From Halobacteriales archaeon QS_8_65_32 (GTDB lineage: Archaea; Halobacteriota; Halobacteria; Halobacteriales; Halococcaceae), in the NCBI GenBank assembly GCA_003022925.1, contig PXRY01000065.1, positions 1,733 through 55,320 on the forward strand: a DNA stretch of 53,588 nucleotides. The letters are read 5' to 3'. Under the pieces are notes generated by a model, which did no database searches, was not told where the DNA came from, and saw nothing but the letters and a program-made list of their open reading frames with translations. Below, in pieces: positions 36,432 through 45,166 of this stretch (its first letter is position 1; each line of letters opens with the position of its first letter). A program made the position numbers and the translations under genes.

Positions 36432-36719
36432 ATGTGTGAGGCGGAACGGACCACCCGACAGCGGATCGCCGACCGATTGCGCACGGAACCCGCTCAACCG
36501 GCCACGTTAGCCGGCGAATTCGAAATCACGACGACGGTCTGCTCGCGCGTCACCCATCTCTCGCGCTCGCTCGAAAGCAACGACGAACAGCTGCTCGTCG
36601 CGCCGCCGACCTGTCGGGACTGTGGGTTTTTGGCGTTCGACGACCTCGTGAATCAACCCTCACGCTGTCCCGACTGCAAGAGCGAGGCCGTAGAAGAACC
36701 GACGTTTGTCATCGAATAG
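36432..36719 (+). CDS. HTH and zinc-ribbon transcriptional regulator
   Basis: A 95-residue DNA-binding protein: an N-terminal winged-HTH-like region (ERTTRQRIADRLRTEPAQPA, then TLAGEFEITTTVCSRVTHLS) and a C-terminal zinc ribbon CRDCGF...CPDCKS. This layout is frequent in small haloarchaeal transcription regulators. Targets are unknown. The ATG at 36432 is the first in frame after the AT-containing GATCGTATG. The next gene follows after 53 bp on the same strand. Confidence 0.8.
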   Translation: MCEAERTTRQRIADRLRTEPAQPATLAGEFEITTTVCSRVTHLSRSLESNDEQLLVAPPTCRDCGFLAFDDLVNQPSRCPDCKSEAVEEPTFVIE

Positions 36720-36742
36720 CCAGCTCCATCGAACCCACCCGA

Positions 36743-36748
36743 TTTATG
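36743..36748 (+). promoter_or_regulatory. TATA box deciding the start at 36773
   Basis: TTTATG within CCGATTTATGCG lies 25-30 nt before the GTG at 36773 and overlaps the first ATG of the open frame. A leaderless transcript from it would begin at the GTG, so the upstream ATG cannot be the start. Confidence 0.55.
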
Positions 36749-36772
36749 CGGATGGATCACCCGATTCGACCT

Positions 36773-37150
36773 GTGAGCCCCGATATCGTAGACGTCGACA
36801 CGGCCGATCGGATCGCCCAGACCTGTCGCACGGCGGTCGGCGATAGCCTCCGGTCGGTCACCTTCTTCACGCGGGACGACTTCGAGCAGTTGTACCTTCG
36901 CGAGGATTTAGACCAGGACGCTGACCTGACGACGTTCGTCGGCCACGAGTGGCGCGGGTTCAAGACCACCCAGGACGCCTACGTCGGCTCGGAACTCGGC
37001 GACTATCGGTACACGATCCGGGTGTTCGAGAACGGCTACCTCATCCGCGTCACGACCGACCGGCGCGGCGTGTTCGTTACGACCGACGGCCTCCAGATGC
37101 GCGACTTCGACGAGCTCTCGACCGCGATCCAGGACGTCCTCGGCGGCTAA
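36773..37150 (+). CDS. Conserved haloarchaeal protein (DUF7522-like)
   Basis: A 125-residue soluble protein. Conserved features are MSPDIVDVDTADRIAQTCRT, the aromatic FTRDDFEQLYLREDLDQDAD, VGHEWRGFKTTQDAYVGSEL and YTIRVFENGYLIRVTTDRRG. I associate it with haloarchaeal DUF7522, but the label is from memory and unsure. No enzymatic motif is visible. The GTG start follows from the TATA position. Confidence 0.8.
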   Translation: MSPDIVDVDTADRIAQTCRTAVGDSLRSVTFFTRDDFEQLYLREDLDQDADLTTFVGHEWRGFKTTQDAYVGSELGDYRYTIRVFENGYLIRVTTDRRGVFVTTDGLQMRDFDELSTAIQDVLGG

Positions 37151-37247
37151 CCTCGGTTCTCACGCTCGGTATTGCAGCTAACACACCGCCGTCGATAGCG
37201 CGATGGAAGGTGATACAACCGGCAGGCGGACGCGTAACTCCGCGCGA

Positions 37248-37332
37248 ACGAGTCGCCGAAGGCGACGAGTGAGCGTTTTTGGTGCAGATTTTTACTGAGC
37301 CCGCAGTGAGCGAGCGAGGACCTCAGTAAAAA
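37248..37332. terminator. Hairpins between convergent genes
   Basis: Two stem-loops lie in the gap between genes ending at 37150 and 37351: GTCGCC-GAA-GGCGAC (37252-37266), a perfect three-base-loop hairpin like those of the repeat elements, and TTTTTACTGAG (37289-37299) / CTCAGTAAAAA (37322-37332) with a 22-nt GC-rich loop. The T-rich ends make a bidirectional terminator plausible. It may also be a single-module relic of the repeat family. Confidence 0.45.
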
Positions 37333-37350
37333 GATGCGTGTGACGCCCCG

Positions 37351-38364
37351 CTAACGAAGTCCGTTCGCGATCCGTTCGGCGAGCGTCGCGGCGAGCAACC
37401 TCCTGACGGGCCCGTCGCCGACTGCGATCCCGTCGAGCGTAGCGATCGGCCGGAGGCCCTCGACTGCGCTCGCGAGAAAGGCCTCGTCGGCCTCGCGGAC
37501 CGCGCTCGGCGGGTAGCGGCCCCGCTCGGTGGGAATACTCTCCTCGTCGGCCAACTTACACACCATCGGTCGAAGGACGCCGATCGGTTCGGCTCGGGGG
37601 ACGTGAAGCGCCGTGTCGTCGACGAACAGGACGTCGCTCGCCGTTCCGCCGACGACGTATCCCTTCTCGTCGCGCAGTAGCGCCTCGTCCGCGCGGTACT
37701 GCTCGGTGGCCGCCCGCGCCAGTTCGAGCCGGGCACGGACCGCCGCCGCCCGTTCGGCGAGCGGATCGGGGTCGTTGGACCGCCGGATCGTGACCGTCTG
37801 AACGACGGCCGGACCGAGCGACGGGTCCCTATCGCCTCCGTTCGGGTCTGCCGGTTCGTCTCCTGGCGTCGTTTCGCTCTCGCTCTCGTTTCCACTTTCG
37901 CTCTCTTCCCCGGCGGCCGTTCCGTCGTCGCTCGAATCGGTAGCGGTGTCGCTGTCGGAACCCTCACCCCGGTTCACATCCCCTTCGTTTTCGTTCCTGC
38001 TCGTTCGGTGCCGACCGTCCCGCGGGGCCGGCGAGACGGCAATCATGATTGTCGGCGACGCGTCGATGGCGGGGGTAAGAGCCGGCCCGCCGCCGCGGGT
38101 GATCGACAGTCGGACGCGGGCATCCGAGAGGTCGTTCGCCGCGAGCGTCCGCTCGATCCGCTCGTCGAGATCGTCCGGCACCGGGATCGAGAGCCGTTCA
38201 CACCGCTCTTCGATCCGTTCACTGTGGGCCCCCCACGCGAATATCGCGCCGCCGTACGCCCGCAGTCGCTCGGTGATCCCGTCGCCGTAGAGCAGTCCCC
38301 GATCGCCGACGCTCACCGACGCTTCCTCGGCCGGAACGAGGTCGCCGTCTACGTGATAGCGCAT
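37351..38364 (-). CDS. Class IV aminotransferase-like protein lacking the PLP lysine
   Basis: Fold of branched-chain aminotransferase/4-amino-4-deoxychorismate lyase (PabC): MRYHVDGDLVPAEEASVSVG, DRGLLYGDGITERLRAYGG, ARVRLSITRGGGP, and later LFVDDTALHVP and VREADEAFLASAVEGLRPIA. A 65-residue acidic insert (about 118-183) splits it. In family members a lysine in a KTHNYLNG-like segment binds PLP; here the equivalent place reads LAERAAAVRARLEL, and the only lysine from residue 120 to 250 is K234 in RDEKGYV. The glutamate-containing EG..SN motif is also changed (VGGTASDV). It may be inactive or serve another role. The ATG at 38364 is chosen by family alignment. Confidence 0.8.
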   Translation of the reverse strand: MRYHVDGDLVPAEEASVSVGDRGLLYGDGITERLRAYGGAIFAWGAHSERIEERCERLSIPVPDDLDERIERTLAANDLSDARVRLSITRGGGPALTPAIDASPTIMIAVSPAPRDGRHRTSRNENEGDVNRGEGSDSDTATDSSDDGTAAGEESESGNESESETTPGDEPADPNGGDRDPSLGPAVVQTVTIRRSNDPDPLAERAAAVRARLELARAATEQYRADEALLRDEKGYVVGGTASDVLFVDDTALHVPRAEPIGVLRPMVCKLADEESIPTERGRYPPSAVREADEAFLASAVEGLRPIATLDGIAVGDGPVRRLLAATLAERIANGLR

Positions 38365-38514
38365 CGGCCGTGAGAAACGAGTGTCCGATGGTCGTCCGCC
38401 TGCGAGAAATGCCGCTTTCGGTTCGAGACGGCCGTCGGAGTCGGACATCGGTTCCGCGATTCGCTCGGTTGTGTCGTCGTCGGTTCGCCCACCATCGATC
38501 CGCTGACTGCTACG

Positions 38515-39381
38515 TTACTGTCGTCGCGCTTTCGCGCGTTCGGTCCAGCGTTCGAGGCGTTTCTCCGAGACGCCGCTTTCGGTCGCGAGCGCCTCGACAT
38601 CGGCGTCGGCGAGGTCCGCGACCGACTCGACGCCGGCATCGGATAGCGTCGACGAGTACGAGGGGCCGATCCCCTTGAGCACGTCGACCGACTGCTCTTC
38701 GGTGTCGCCCGTCGCCGGGCTCCCGGTCGGGCCGGCGGCTTCTGCGGGTTCGGCCGCAGAGATCGACTCGTTGGCCGCGCTCTCTTCGGTTATCGATCCC
38801 GTCGACCCGCTCGCGTCCGCGCCGGCCGCGGCCGCTCCTTCCGACTCAGGGTCGGCCCCGACCGTGCCCGTCGCTCCGTTCTCGGCCGTCTCATCGGCGG
38901 TCGCCTTGCCATCAGCGTCGGCCTCGACTTCCGTCCCGGTTCCGGTTTCGGTTTCCGTCCTGTTAGCGTCGGTGTCGCCGGTGCTGGCGTCAATGTCGGC
39001 ATCGGCACTGGCGTCGGTATCGGTATCGGTCGCTTCCGTGCCGACCGGGCCGGCGGCCTCGCCCGGCTCGGCGGCTCCCTCCGAGCCTTTCGCCTCGTCA
39101 GTCATCGATCCGGTCGACCCGCTCGCGTCGGTGCCGGTCGCGGCGCTCGCGTCGTGCCCGCTCGTCCGTTCGTCGCTCGTCGTCCCATCGGACACCTCGG
39201 CCTCCGCGGTCGCCTCCGTTCCTTCCGTCCCCCCCATCGCTCCTCGTGTCGAACGCTCGTCGGGTTCGCGCTCGACGCGCACGCCAACCCCCTCGCCGTC
39301 GCCCGAACGCGACCCTGACCCCGATCGCGAGCGCGACTCGTCCATGCCGAGCAACGACTTCAGTTTGTCCAGCAGTGCCAT
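38515..39381 (-). CDS. Helix-hairpin-helix protein with long acidic linker
   Basis: A 288-residue protein with a short amphipathic start MALLDKLKSLLGMDES, about 210 residues of Asp/Glu/Thr/Ala/Gly low complexity, and a C-terminal tandem HhH domain (DVLKGIGPSYSSTLSDAGVE, then VADLADADVEALA) that should bind DNA or RNA. The linker contains a clear internal duplication: DASGSTGSMTDE...EAAGPVGT and DASGSTGSITEE...EAAGPTGS. It lies between the aminotransferase-like gene and aroE on the same strand, 25 bp after aroE. Confidence 0.88.
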   Translation of the reverse strand: MALLDKLKSLLGMDESRSRSGSGSRSGDGEGVGVRVEREPDERSTRGAMGGTEGTEATAEAEVSDGTTSDERTSGHDASAATGTDASGSTGSMTDEAKGSEGAAEPGEAAGPVGTEATDTDTDASADADIDASTGDTDANRTETETGTGTEVEADADGKATADETAENGATGTVGADPESEGAAAAGADASGSTGSITEESAANESISAAEPAEAAGPTGSPATGDTEEQSVDVLKGIGPSYSSTLSDAGVESVADLADADVEALATESGVSEKRLERWTERAKARRQ

Positions 39382-39406
39382 GTCCGGCCGTACAACTGCA
39401 CTCTAC

Positions 39407-40375
39407 TTAAAGCCGTGCCCGAAGCGCCGCGCCCATCGCCGCCGTGGGTGCCGGTTTCCCGGTCCAGAGTTCGAACGCCGCCGCGCCCTGGTGCAACAAC
39501 ATCGCCGCCCCGTCGACCGTTTCCGCGCCCGCGACGGCGGCGTCCCGCAGCAGCCGCGTTTCTATCGGCCGGTAGACCGCATCGAGCACCGCGAGGTCGG
39601 CGTGCAGCGCTTCGGCCGGGACCGGCGATTCGTCGGTTTCCATGCCGACGCTCGTTGCGTTCACCAACACGTCGGCGTCGGCGGCGAGCGCCGGCAGCGA
39701 ATCGAGACCGTACCCACTCGCCTCGATCCCGTCCGGGAGAACGGTGGCCACCTCGCGGGCGGTTTCGGTTGTTCTGTTCGCGACGTCGACCGCCATCCCG
39801 GCGTCGGCGAGCGCAACGGCGATCGCCCGCCCGGCCCCGCCTGCGCCGACGACGAGTGCCTGCCCTTCGAGGGTAACGCCGGCTTCTTCGAGCGCTCGGC
39901 GTGCGCCGATAGCGTCGGTGTTGCACCCGTACACGGGCGGCGTTCCGTCGGCCGTGTTCCCATTGGTCGGGGAGCCGCCGGCCGACTTCTCGCCGGCTGC
40001 GTTCTCGGTGGCCGCACTCCCGTCAGTCGAGGTATCGTCCGAACGGTCGCCGGCTGGGCCGTCGTCCGAGCGATCGTCGGCCGCGTCGTCTTCGTCAGCC
40101 GGTTGCGCGAACGAGAGCGTATTGACCGCGCCGATGCGCGCAGCGAGGTCGTCGGGCGTACAGAACTCGAACGCGCTCTGCTTGAACGGGATCGTAACGT
40201 TTAGTCCTACCATCCCGAGCGCGTCTGCCCCTGCAATCGCCGCGTCGAGGTCCCGGGGTTCGGGCTCGAAGGTCACGTACCGGGCCTCGATGTCGTACTC
40301 GTCGTACGCCGCCTCGTGCATCGGTGGCGAGAGCGAGTGACCGACCGGGTTGCCGATCAGGCCGAAGACGTCCAT
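39407..40375 (-). CDS. aroE: Shikimate dehydrogenase
   Basis: NADP-dependent reduction of 3-dehydroshikimate in the shikimate pathway. Substrate site: GHSLSPPMHEAAY; the catalytic pair is K65 (TIPFK) and D153 (NTDA); cofactor loop VVGAGGAGRAIAVALADAG, then VNATSVGM and MLLHQGAAAFELWTG. An acidic Asp/Ser/Gly insert (about residues 91-146) splits the N-terminal domain between the NT of GAVNT and the NTDA motif. The ATG at 40375 gives MDVFGLIGNPVGHS. It heads a three-gene minus-strand run with the HhH protein and the aminotransferase-like protein. Confidence 0.95.
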   Translation of the reverse strand: MDVFGLIGNPVGHSLSPPMHEAAYDEYDIEARYVTFEPEPRDLDAAIAGADALGMVGLNVTIPFKQSAFEFCTPDDLAARIGAVNTLSFAQPADEDDAADDRSDDGPAGDRSDDTSTDGSAATENAAGEKSAGGSPTNGNTADGTPPVYGCNTDAIGARRALEEAGVTLEGQALVVGAGGAGRAIAVALADAGMAVDVANRTTETAREVATVLPDGIEASGYGLDSLPALAADADVLVNATSVGMETDESPVPAEALHADLAVLDAVYRPIETRLLRDAAVAGAETVDGAAMLLHQGAAAFELWTGKPAPTAAMGAALRARL

Positions 40376-40707
40376 CTCGACATCCCTCCCGTCGGTCCTC
40401 GTCGATGGTCGTCCCGGTCGCCGATAGCTTCCCATTCTCGTTCCCGTCTCTGTTCCCGCCCCCATCTCCGTTCGGCGTTCGTCACCATCGGACCTGCTTC
40501 GGGGGCGAGCGGTTTGAACGGTTCCGTTCACGGGAAAGCGATGACGCGACGGAACGTGCGCCGCCTCCTAACGGAACAGCTATTTCGGGGGTGTTCGTGC
40601 TCGGAACCGCGGTCCGCTCGTCGGTTGAACCCACGACGGTCGAACTGACCTCCATCGTGGCAGCGGACGGCAAAAGAAATAGGTAAGAGCATCTCGCTTT
40701 GCCGTCT
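40376..40707. other. Divergent promoter gap
   Basis: No gene is seen between the divergent aroE and exchanger genes. AAAAGAAATAGGTAAG (40671-40686) supplies a TATA-like AAATAG about 28 nt before the exchanger start at 40708. The long open frame extending upstream of aroE is Arg/Ser/Gly-rich and looks non-coding. Confidence 0.45.
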
Positions 40708-42102
40708 ATGCTCGATCGTCTTCGCCATCCGCTCGTCGCCGTCGCTGCCGCTCTCTTGTTGACGTTACCGTGGGTCGCGACGTTCGTCTCCTACGGCGGC
40801 TACATGACAGTGCATCCAGGCGAGAACATCGCGCCCCGCACCGCCGTCGCCGTTGCCGGCCTCGCGGTGCTCGGAGCCGCCTTCCTGCTCGCGTGGGGCG
40901 CGGAAACCGCCGAGAAGGACGTCCCACAAGCCTTTGCCATTGCGGTGCTCGCGGTGCTCGCCGTTGCCCCCGAGTACGCCGTTGACGCGCTCTATGCCTG
41001 GAACGCCGGCGCATTCGAGGGCACCGAGCGGGGGATGCAGGCCGCGAACCTCGCGGTTGCGAACATGACCGGTGCGAACCGCATCCTCATCGGCCTTGGC
41101 TGGTCGGCGATCGCGCTCTTTACCGTCTATCTAGCGCGACGGCGGGGCGATGAGGCCGTCGAGCACCGCGAGGGAACGCTGACCGACGTCGTGACGCTCG
41201 ATCGCGGCATTTCGACGGAGATCGCCTTTCTGCTCGTCGCGACCCTCTTTGCGTTTCTCGTTCCCTTGAGCGCCACGACGTTCAGCGGGGGCGGCTCGAT
41301 CGGGGGGATCGGACTGCTCGATACCGTGGTTCTCGTCGGGCTCTACGTGCTCTACATCGCCATCATCATCCGCGGCGACGTCGACGAGTCCGAAGAACAC
41401 GTTGGCGTGCCGGCGTACCTCCAGTCGTGGTCGAAGATCCCACGGGTCGCGAGCGTGCTCTTCCTGTTCGCGTATTCGGGCGTGATGATCTTCATCGCCG
41501 TCGAACCGTTCGCCGTTGGGCTCGAACAGTTGGGCCTGCAGTACGGGATCCCCGAGTTCTTCATGATCCAGTGGCTCGCGCCGCTGGCGTCGGAGAGCCC
41601 CGAACTCATCGTCGTTACCTACCTCGTCAACAAAGCGCGCTCGACGGCGGGGTTCAACGCGCTCATCTCCTCGAAGCTCAACCAGTGGACCCTACTCATC
41701 GGGACGCTCGCGGTGGTGTATTCGATCGCGGCGGGCCACCTCGGGGGACTGCCGTTCGACGAAAAGCAGGTCGCCGAGATCTGGATCACCGCCGCACAGA
41801 GCCTCTTTGCGATCGCTATCCTGTCCGACTTCGAGATATCGATGCGCGAGGCGATCGCGTTGCTTTTCCTGTTCGTCTCGCAGGTGGTCATCGAGTTCGC
41901 GCTCATCCAGACGCTGCCTGACCCGCGGGCGAACGCGCTCAGCATCCTCGTGTTGTACACTTACACGGCGGTCTACGTGCTGTTGGGCCTCGGGCTGTTC
42001 TACCGCCGCCGCCAGGCGCTGCGTGACCTGTTCTCCCGGACGAGAACGAACGCGAGGGAGGCCATCCGACCCGGCAGCGCACAGCCGGAACGGGCTGACT
42101 GA
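40708..42102 (+). CDS. Sodium/calcium exchanger family antiporter
   Basis: CaCA-superfamily antiporter of 464 residues with about ten to eleven membrane helices in two inverted halves. The alpha repeats are visible as APEYAVDALYAWNAG / MTGANRILIGLGWS in the first half and ASESPELIVVTYLV / FNALISSKLNQWTLLIG in the second, with the acidic residues that bind the cation. The C-terminal tail is Arg-rich. The exchanged ion is not certain. The ATG at 40708 is preferred to the TTG three codons upstream. Confidence 0.88.
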   Translation: MLDRLRHPLVAVAAALLLTLPWVATFVSYGGYMTVHPGENIAPRTAVAVAGLAVLGAAFLLAWGAETAEKDVPQAFAIAVLAVLAVAPEYAVDALYAWNAGAFEGTERGMQAANLAVANMTGANRILIGLGWSAIALFTVYLARRRGDEAVEHREGTLTDVVTLDRGISTEIAFLLVATLFAFLVPLSATTFSGGGSIGGIGLLDTVVLVGLYVLYIAIIIRGDVDESEEHVGVPAYLQSWSKIPRVASVLFLFAYSGVMIFIAVEPFAVGLEQLGLQYGIPEFFMIQWLAPLASESPELIVVTYLVNKARSTAGFNALISSKLNQWTLLIGTLAVVYSIAAGHLGGLPFDEKQVAEIWITAAQSLFAIAILSDFEISMREAIALLFLFVSQVVIEFALIQTLPDPRANALSILVLYTYTAVYVLLGLGLFYRRRQALRDLFSRTRTNAREAIRPGSAQPERAD

Positions 42103-42104
42103 AC

Positions 42105-42118
42105 CCCGAAGAATCGGG
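42105..42118 (+). terminator. Hairpin after the exchanger gene
   Basis: CCCGA-AGAA-TCGGG, 5-bp stem and 4-base loop, begins 3 nt after the stop codon of the exchanger gene. There is no T-run after it, so it may act as a 3'-end structure rather than a true terminator. Confidence 0.3.
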
Positions 42119-42189
42119 CTTCGATCGGTCCCGGATTGCAGTCGATCCCGCTTTCGGCCGGTCCTGATTGCGATCGATCCCGTGCCAAC

Positions 42190-42403
42190 GGCGGCGGTAA
42201 GTTAGGCGACTATCTGCTGAGAAACCGCCGCGGGTGGGACTGAAAGGGGCCGAGCGTTCACGGCCGCGAAGCGCCCGTGAACTCGGGAGAGCTTCGCTCT
42301 CCCGTAGCTCGGCGAACCCCGGCGACGCAAGCACCGCAGGAGCGACCGGAGGGAGCGACGAGGAGCGCAGCGAGCCGCGGGAGCCGAGCGCTCGGGGGCT
42401 TTC
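42190..42403 (+). repeat. Hairpin-array repeat element F (subtype 2, best terminal stem)
   Basis: Full copy. Leader GTTAGGCGACTATCTGC...AAACCGCC; GGGTGGGACTGAAAGGGG (42232-42249); right end GGGGGCTTTC (42394-42403). The terminal stem is the longest in the family: GAAAG-GGG-CCGAGCG (42242-42256) with CGCTCGG-GGG-CTTTC (42389-42403), that is 5 and 7 bp around facing GGG runs. The leader is itself flanked by GCGGCGGT (42191-42198) / ACCGCCGC (42224-42231). Interior: GGGAGAGC-TTC-GCTCTCCC and GGCGACGCAAGCACCGCAGG. It lies between the exchanger gene and dtdA. Confidence 0.87.
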
Positions 42404-42486
42404 GAGCCGTTTACCACCGACTCCCCTTGATCGGCACGATCGGCACGAAGCGACGGCATTTAGCCCGTCGTCGCTTAACTTCGGTC

Positions 42487-43914
42487 GTGCTCGGAATCGT
42501 CGTCAGCCGCGCGGACTCCGCGTCGACCCACATCGCAGAGCACCTCCTCGATCTCGCCGACTGGACCGAAACGGACGATACCGCCAGGTCGGACGCGGAG
42601 GGCGGCGGTTCGGTCTACCACGCTGAGGGCATCGAATTGCGCGTCTTCGACGACCTCCACATCTACCTCGACGGCGCGGATCGAGCGTTCGACGCTGACC
42701 TCGACCTGCTGGCCTTCGCCTCCCGACACGCTGGCGATACTGGGCCACTACTCTCGGCCCACCACACCGGGAACTTCGGCCCGGCGGAGTACGGCGGCAG
42801 TAACGGCGCGTTCGCCCAGGCCGCCCCGAACGCTCACAAGCGGGCCATCGAGGCTTTCGCCGAGGTCGCCCCGCCGGGCTACGAGGTCGCCACTGAGTGC
42901 ACCCATCACGGCCCGACCGATCTCGACGTGCCCTCGCTGTTTTGCGAGTTGGGCAGCGACGAAGCCCAGTGGAACGATCCCGATGGCGCGCGGGCGGTCG
43001 CGAAGGGAATCCTCGCGCTCCGAGGGGTGGACCCCGAACGCGAGCGGACGATCGCCGGCTTCGGCGGCGGCCACTACGCGAACCGCTTCCGGCGGATCGT
43101 TCGCGAGACCGACTGGGCGGTCGGGCACGTCGGCGCGGCGTGGTCGCTCGACGAGATGGGGTCGTCCGCTCACAACGAACGCGTGCTCCGCGAGGCGATG
43201 GACCGAAGCGGGGCCCGCCACGCGCTCGTTGACGGCCGAAACCCCGAGGTCGAGACGACGCTCGACGACCTCGGCTATCGGGTCGTAAGCGAGACCTGGG
43301 TTCGCGAGACCTCGGGGGTGGCGCTCGATTCGGTAGCGAGCCTCGAAGACCGGCTAACGCCCGTCGCGGACGGCTTGCGCTTCGGCGACGTAGCCACCGA
43401 GTACGGAGTCGACCCCGATAGCGCCGAGGCTGGCGACCCCAGCGACCTCAGTGACTCCGGTGGCGACGGCAGCGACGACGGCGGGAGCACCGACCCGTTC
43501 GCGATCACCTCGCTACCGGCGTCGCTGTTGGCCGAGGCACAGGGGATCGACGCCGGGGAGGTGTACGAAGCGGTCGCGGCTCGAACCGTGGCGTTCGAGA
43601 CGACCGAGGGCGGTACCAGAGTCGCCGGCCGCGTCGCCCTGTCCGACCGGGACGCGGGAGACGAACGGGAGGCGATCGTTGACGCGCTCGCGGACGTCTT
43701 GGCCATCAAATACGACGCCGTTTCCCGCCGCGAGGGTGCAGCCGAGATCGTCGCCCGTGAGACGGCGTTCGATCCCGAGCGGGCGCGCGAGTTAGGGGTA
43801 CAGGATGGCCCGCAGTTCGGCCGATTGGCTTCGGGCGAGGCGGTCGAGGTCGACGGGCGGGAAGTCGCCCCCGAGGAGGTCCACGCCGAACGCGAGCGGC
43901 TGTTTTCGTACTAA
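42487..43914 (+). CDS. dtdA: D-aminoacyl-tRNA deacylase DtdA
   Basis: Archaeal/plant-type (DTD2) D-aminoacyl-tRNA deacylase of 475 residues, which frees tRNA mischarged with D-amino acids. Family stretches are LGIVVSRADSASTHIAEHLL, LSAHHTGNFGPAEYGG, ECTHHGPTDLDVPSLFCELG and GFGGGHYANRF, with the His clusters typical of the zinc-dependent enzyme. The GTG start at 42487 is chosen because coding signal begins there; the open frame further upstream crosses repeat element F and is not real. The C-terminal 100 residues after a Gly/Ser/Asp linker form an extra domain common in haloarchaeal DtdA. Confidence 0.93.
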   Translation: MLGIVVSRADSASTHIAEHLLDLADWTETDDTARSDAEGGGSVYHAEGIELRVFDDLHIYLDGADRAFDADLDLLAFASRHAGDTGPLLSAHHTGNFGPAEYGGSNGAFAQAAPNAHKRAIEAFAEVAPPGYEVATECTHHGPTDLDVPSLFCELGSDEAQWNDPDGARAVAKGILALRGVDPERERTIAGFGGGHYANRFRRIVRETDWAVGHVGAAWSLDEMGSSAHNERVLREAMDRSGARHALVDGRNPEVETTLDDLGYRVVSETWVRETSGVALDSVASLEDRLTPVADGLRFGDVATEYGVDPDSAEAGDPSDLSDSGGDGSDDGGSTDPFAITSLPASLLAEAQGIDAGEVYEAVAARTVAFETTEGGTRVAGRVALSDRDAGDEREAIVDALADVLAIKYDAVSRREGAAEIVARETAFDPERARELGVQDGPQFGRLASGEAVEVDGREVAPEEVHAERERLFSY

Positions 43915-44017
43915 CGAATCGGGTTAGTTTTTTGATATAGGTGTTGATGGAAACGTCAGACGCAAGTCGGACGAGAGGGAAAAGTAAATGTTCCCCGTGG
44001 GTGAGAATAGCGATATA

Positions 44018-45166
44018 ATGGACTCGATTGTCGAGGATGCTATCGAGGAAGCCGAGGCCGAAGGGGATGGGGCCATTCGGGAGGCCGGCGATAGCACCCC
44101 AAAGGGGGTGAACACCACCGGAATGATGACCGACGAGGAACTCGCCGAAGTCGTCGAGGACCTGAAGACCAATATCACGGTGGTCGGCTGCGGTGGCGGC
44201 GGGGCAAACACGGTCACGCGCATGGACAGGGAGGGTATCCACGGCGCGAAACTCGTCGCGGCGAACACCGACGCTCAGCACCTCGTCAAACAAGTCAGCG
44301 CCGATACGAAGATCCTCATCGGCCGCCAGCGTACCGGCGGGCGAGGAGCCGGGTCAGTCCCCAAGATCGGCGAGGAAGCCGCCCAGGAGAACATCGAGGA
44401 CCTCGCGGCGGCGGTCAAGGGCTCGGATATGGTCTTCATCACCGCCGGGCTGGGCGGCGGGACGGGGACGGGTGCTGCGCCCGTCGTCGCTGAGACCGCC
44501 CAGGAAGCCGGCGCGCTCACCGTTGCGGTCGTCACGGTGCCCTTCACCGCAGAGGGCGAGCGCCGCCGGGCGAACGCCGACGCCGGCCTCGAACGCCTGC
44601 GGTCGGTCACGGATACGGTGATCGTCGTGCCGAACGACCGCCTGCTCGATTTCGCTCCGAGCATGCCCTTACAGGACGCCTTTAAGATCTGTGATCGCGT
44701 GCTCATGCGCTCGGTGAAGGGGATGACCGAACTCATCACCAAACCCGGCCTCGTGAACGTCGACTTCGCCGACGTCCGGACGATCATGGAAAACGGCGGC
44801 GTTGCGATGATCGGCCTCGGGGAATCCGATTCACAGAACAAAGCCGAGGACTCGATCCGGTCGGCGCTCCGATCTCCCCTCTTGGACGTGGACTTCAAGG
44901 GCGCGAACGCGGCGCTCGTCAACGTCGTTGGCGGCCCGGACATGTCGATCGAGGAAGCCGAGGGCGTCGTCGAGGAACTGTACGACCGGATCGACCCGGA
45001 CGCCCGGATCATCTGGGGTGCGTCGATCGACGAGAGCTTCGACGGGCGCATGGAGACGATGATCATCGTCACCGGCGTCGAGTCGCCCCAGATCTACGGT
45101 CGCAGTGAAGCCGAAAGCGAGCGTGCGGCCGCCGAACTCGGCAACGGAATCGACGTCGTCGAATAG
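44018..45166 (+). CDS. ftsZ1: Cell division protein FtsZ1
   Basis: Tubulin-like GTPase of 382 residues. The N-terminus [13 protein letters not shown] and the C-terminal end IDVVE mark the FtsZ1 type, which organises the haloarchaeal division ring and stabilises FtsZ2. G-box GGGTGTG is at 146-152; the T7 catalytic loop is N247-V-D249-F-A-D252. The N-terminal nucleotide loop reads [15 protein letters not shown], where I expect GGAGGNTVNRM, so this copy is somewhat divergent. The ATG at 44018 gives the standard start; an in-frame ATG 10 codons upstream is less likely. Its stop codon lies inside a tandem repeat. Confidence 0.94.
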   Translation: MDSIVEDAIEEAEAEGDGAIREAGDSTPKGVNTTGMMTDEELAEVVEDLKTNITVVGCGGGGANTVTRMDREGIHGAKLVAANTDAQHLVKQVSADTKILIGRQRTGGRGAGSVPKIGEEAAQENIEDLAAAVKGSDMVFITAGLGGGTGTGAAPVVAETAQEAGALTVAVVTVPFTAEGERRRANADAGLERLRSVTDTVIVVPNDRLLDFAPSMPLQDAFKICDRVLMRSVKGMTELITKPGLVNVDFADVRTIMENGGVAMIGLGESDSQNKAEDSIRSALRSPLLDVDFKGANAALVNVVGGPDMSIEEAEGVVEELYDRIDPDARIIWGASIDESFDGRMETMIIVTGVESPQIYGRSEAESERAAAELGNGIDVVE

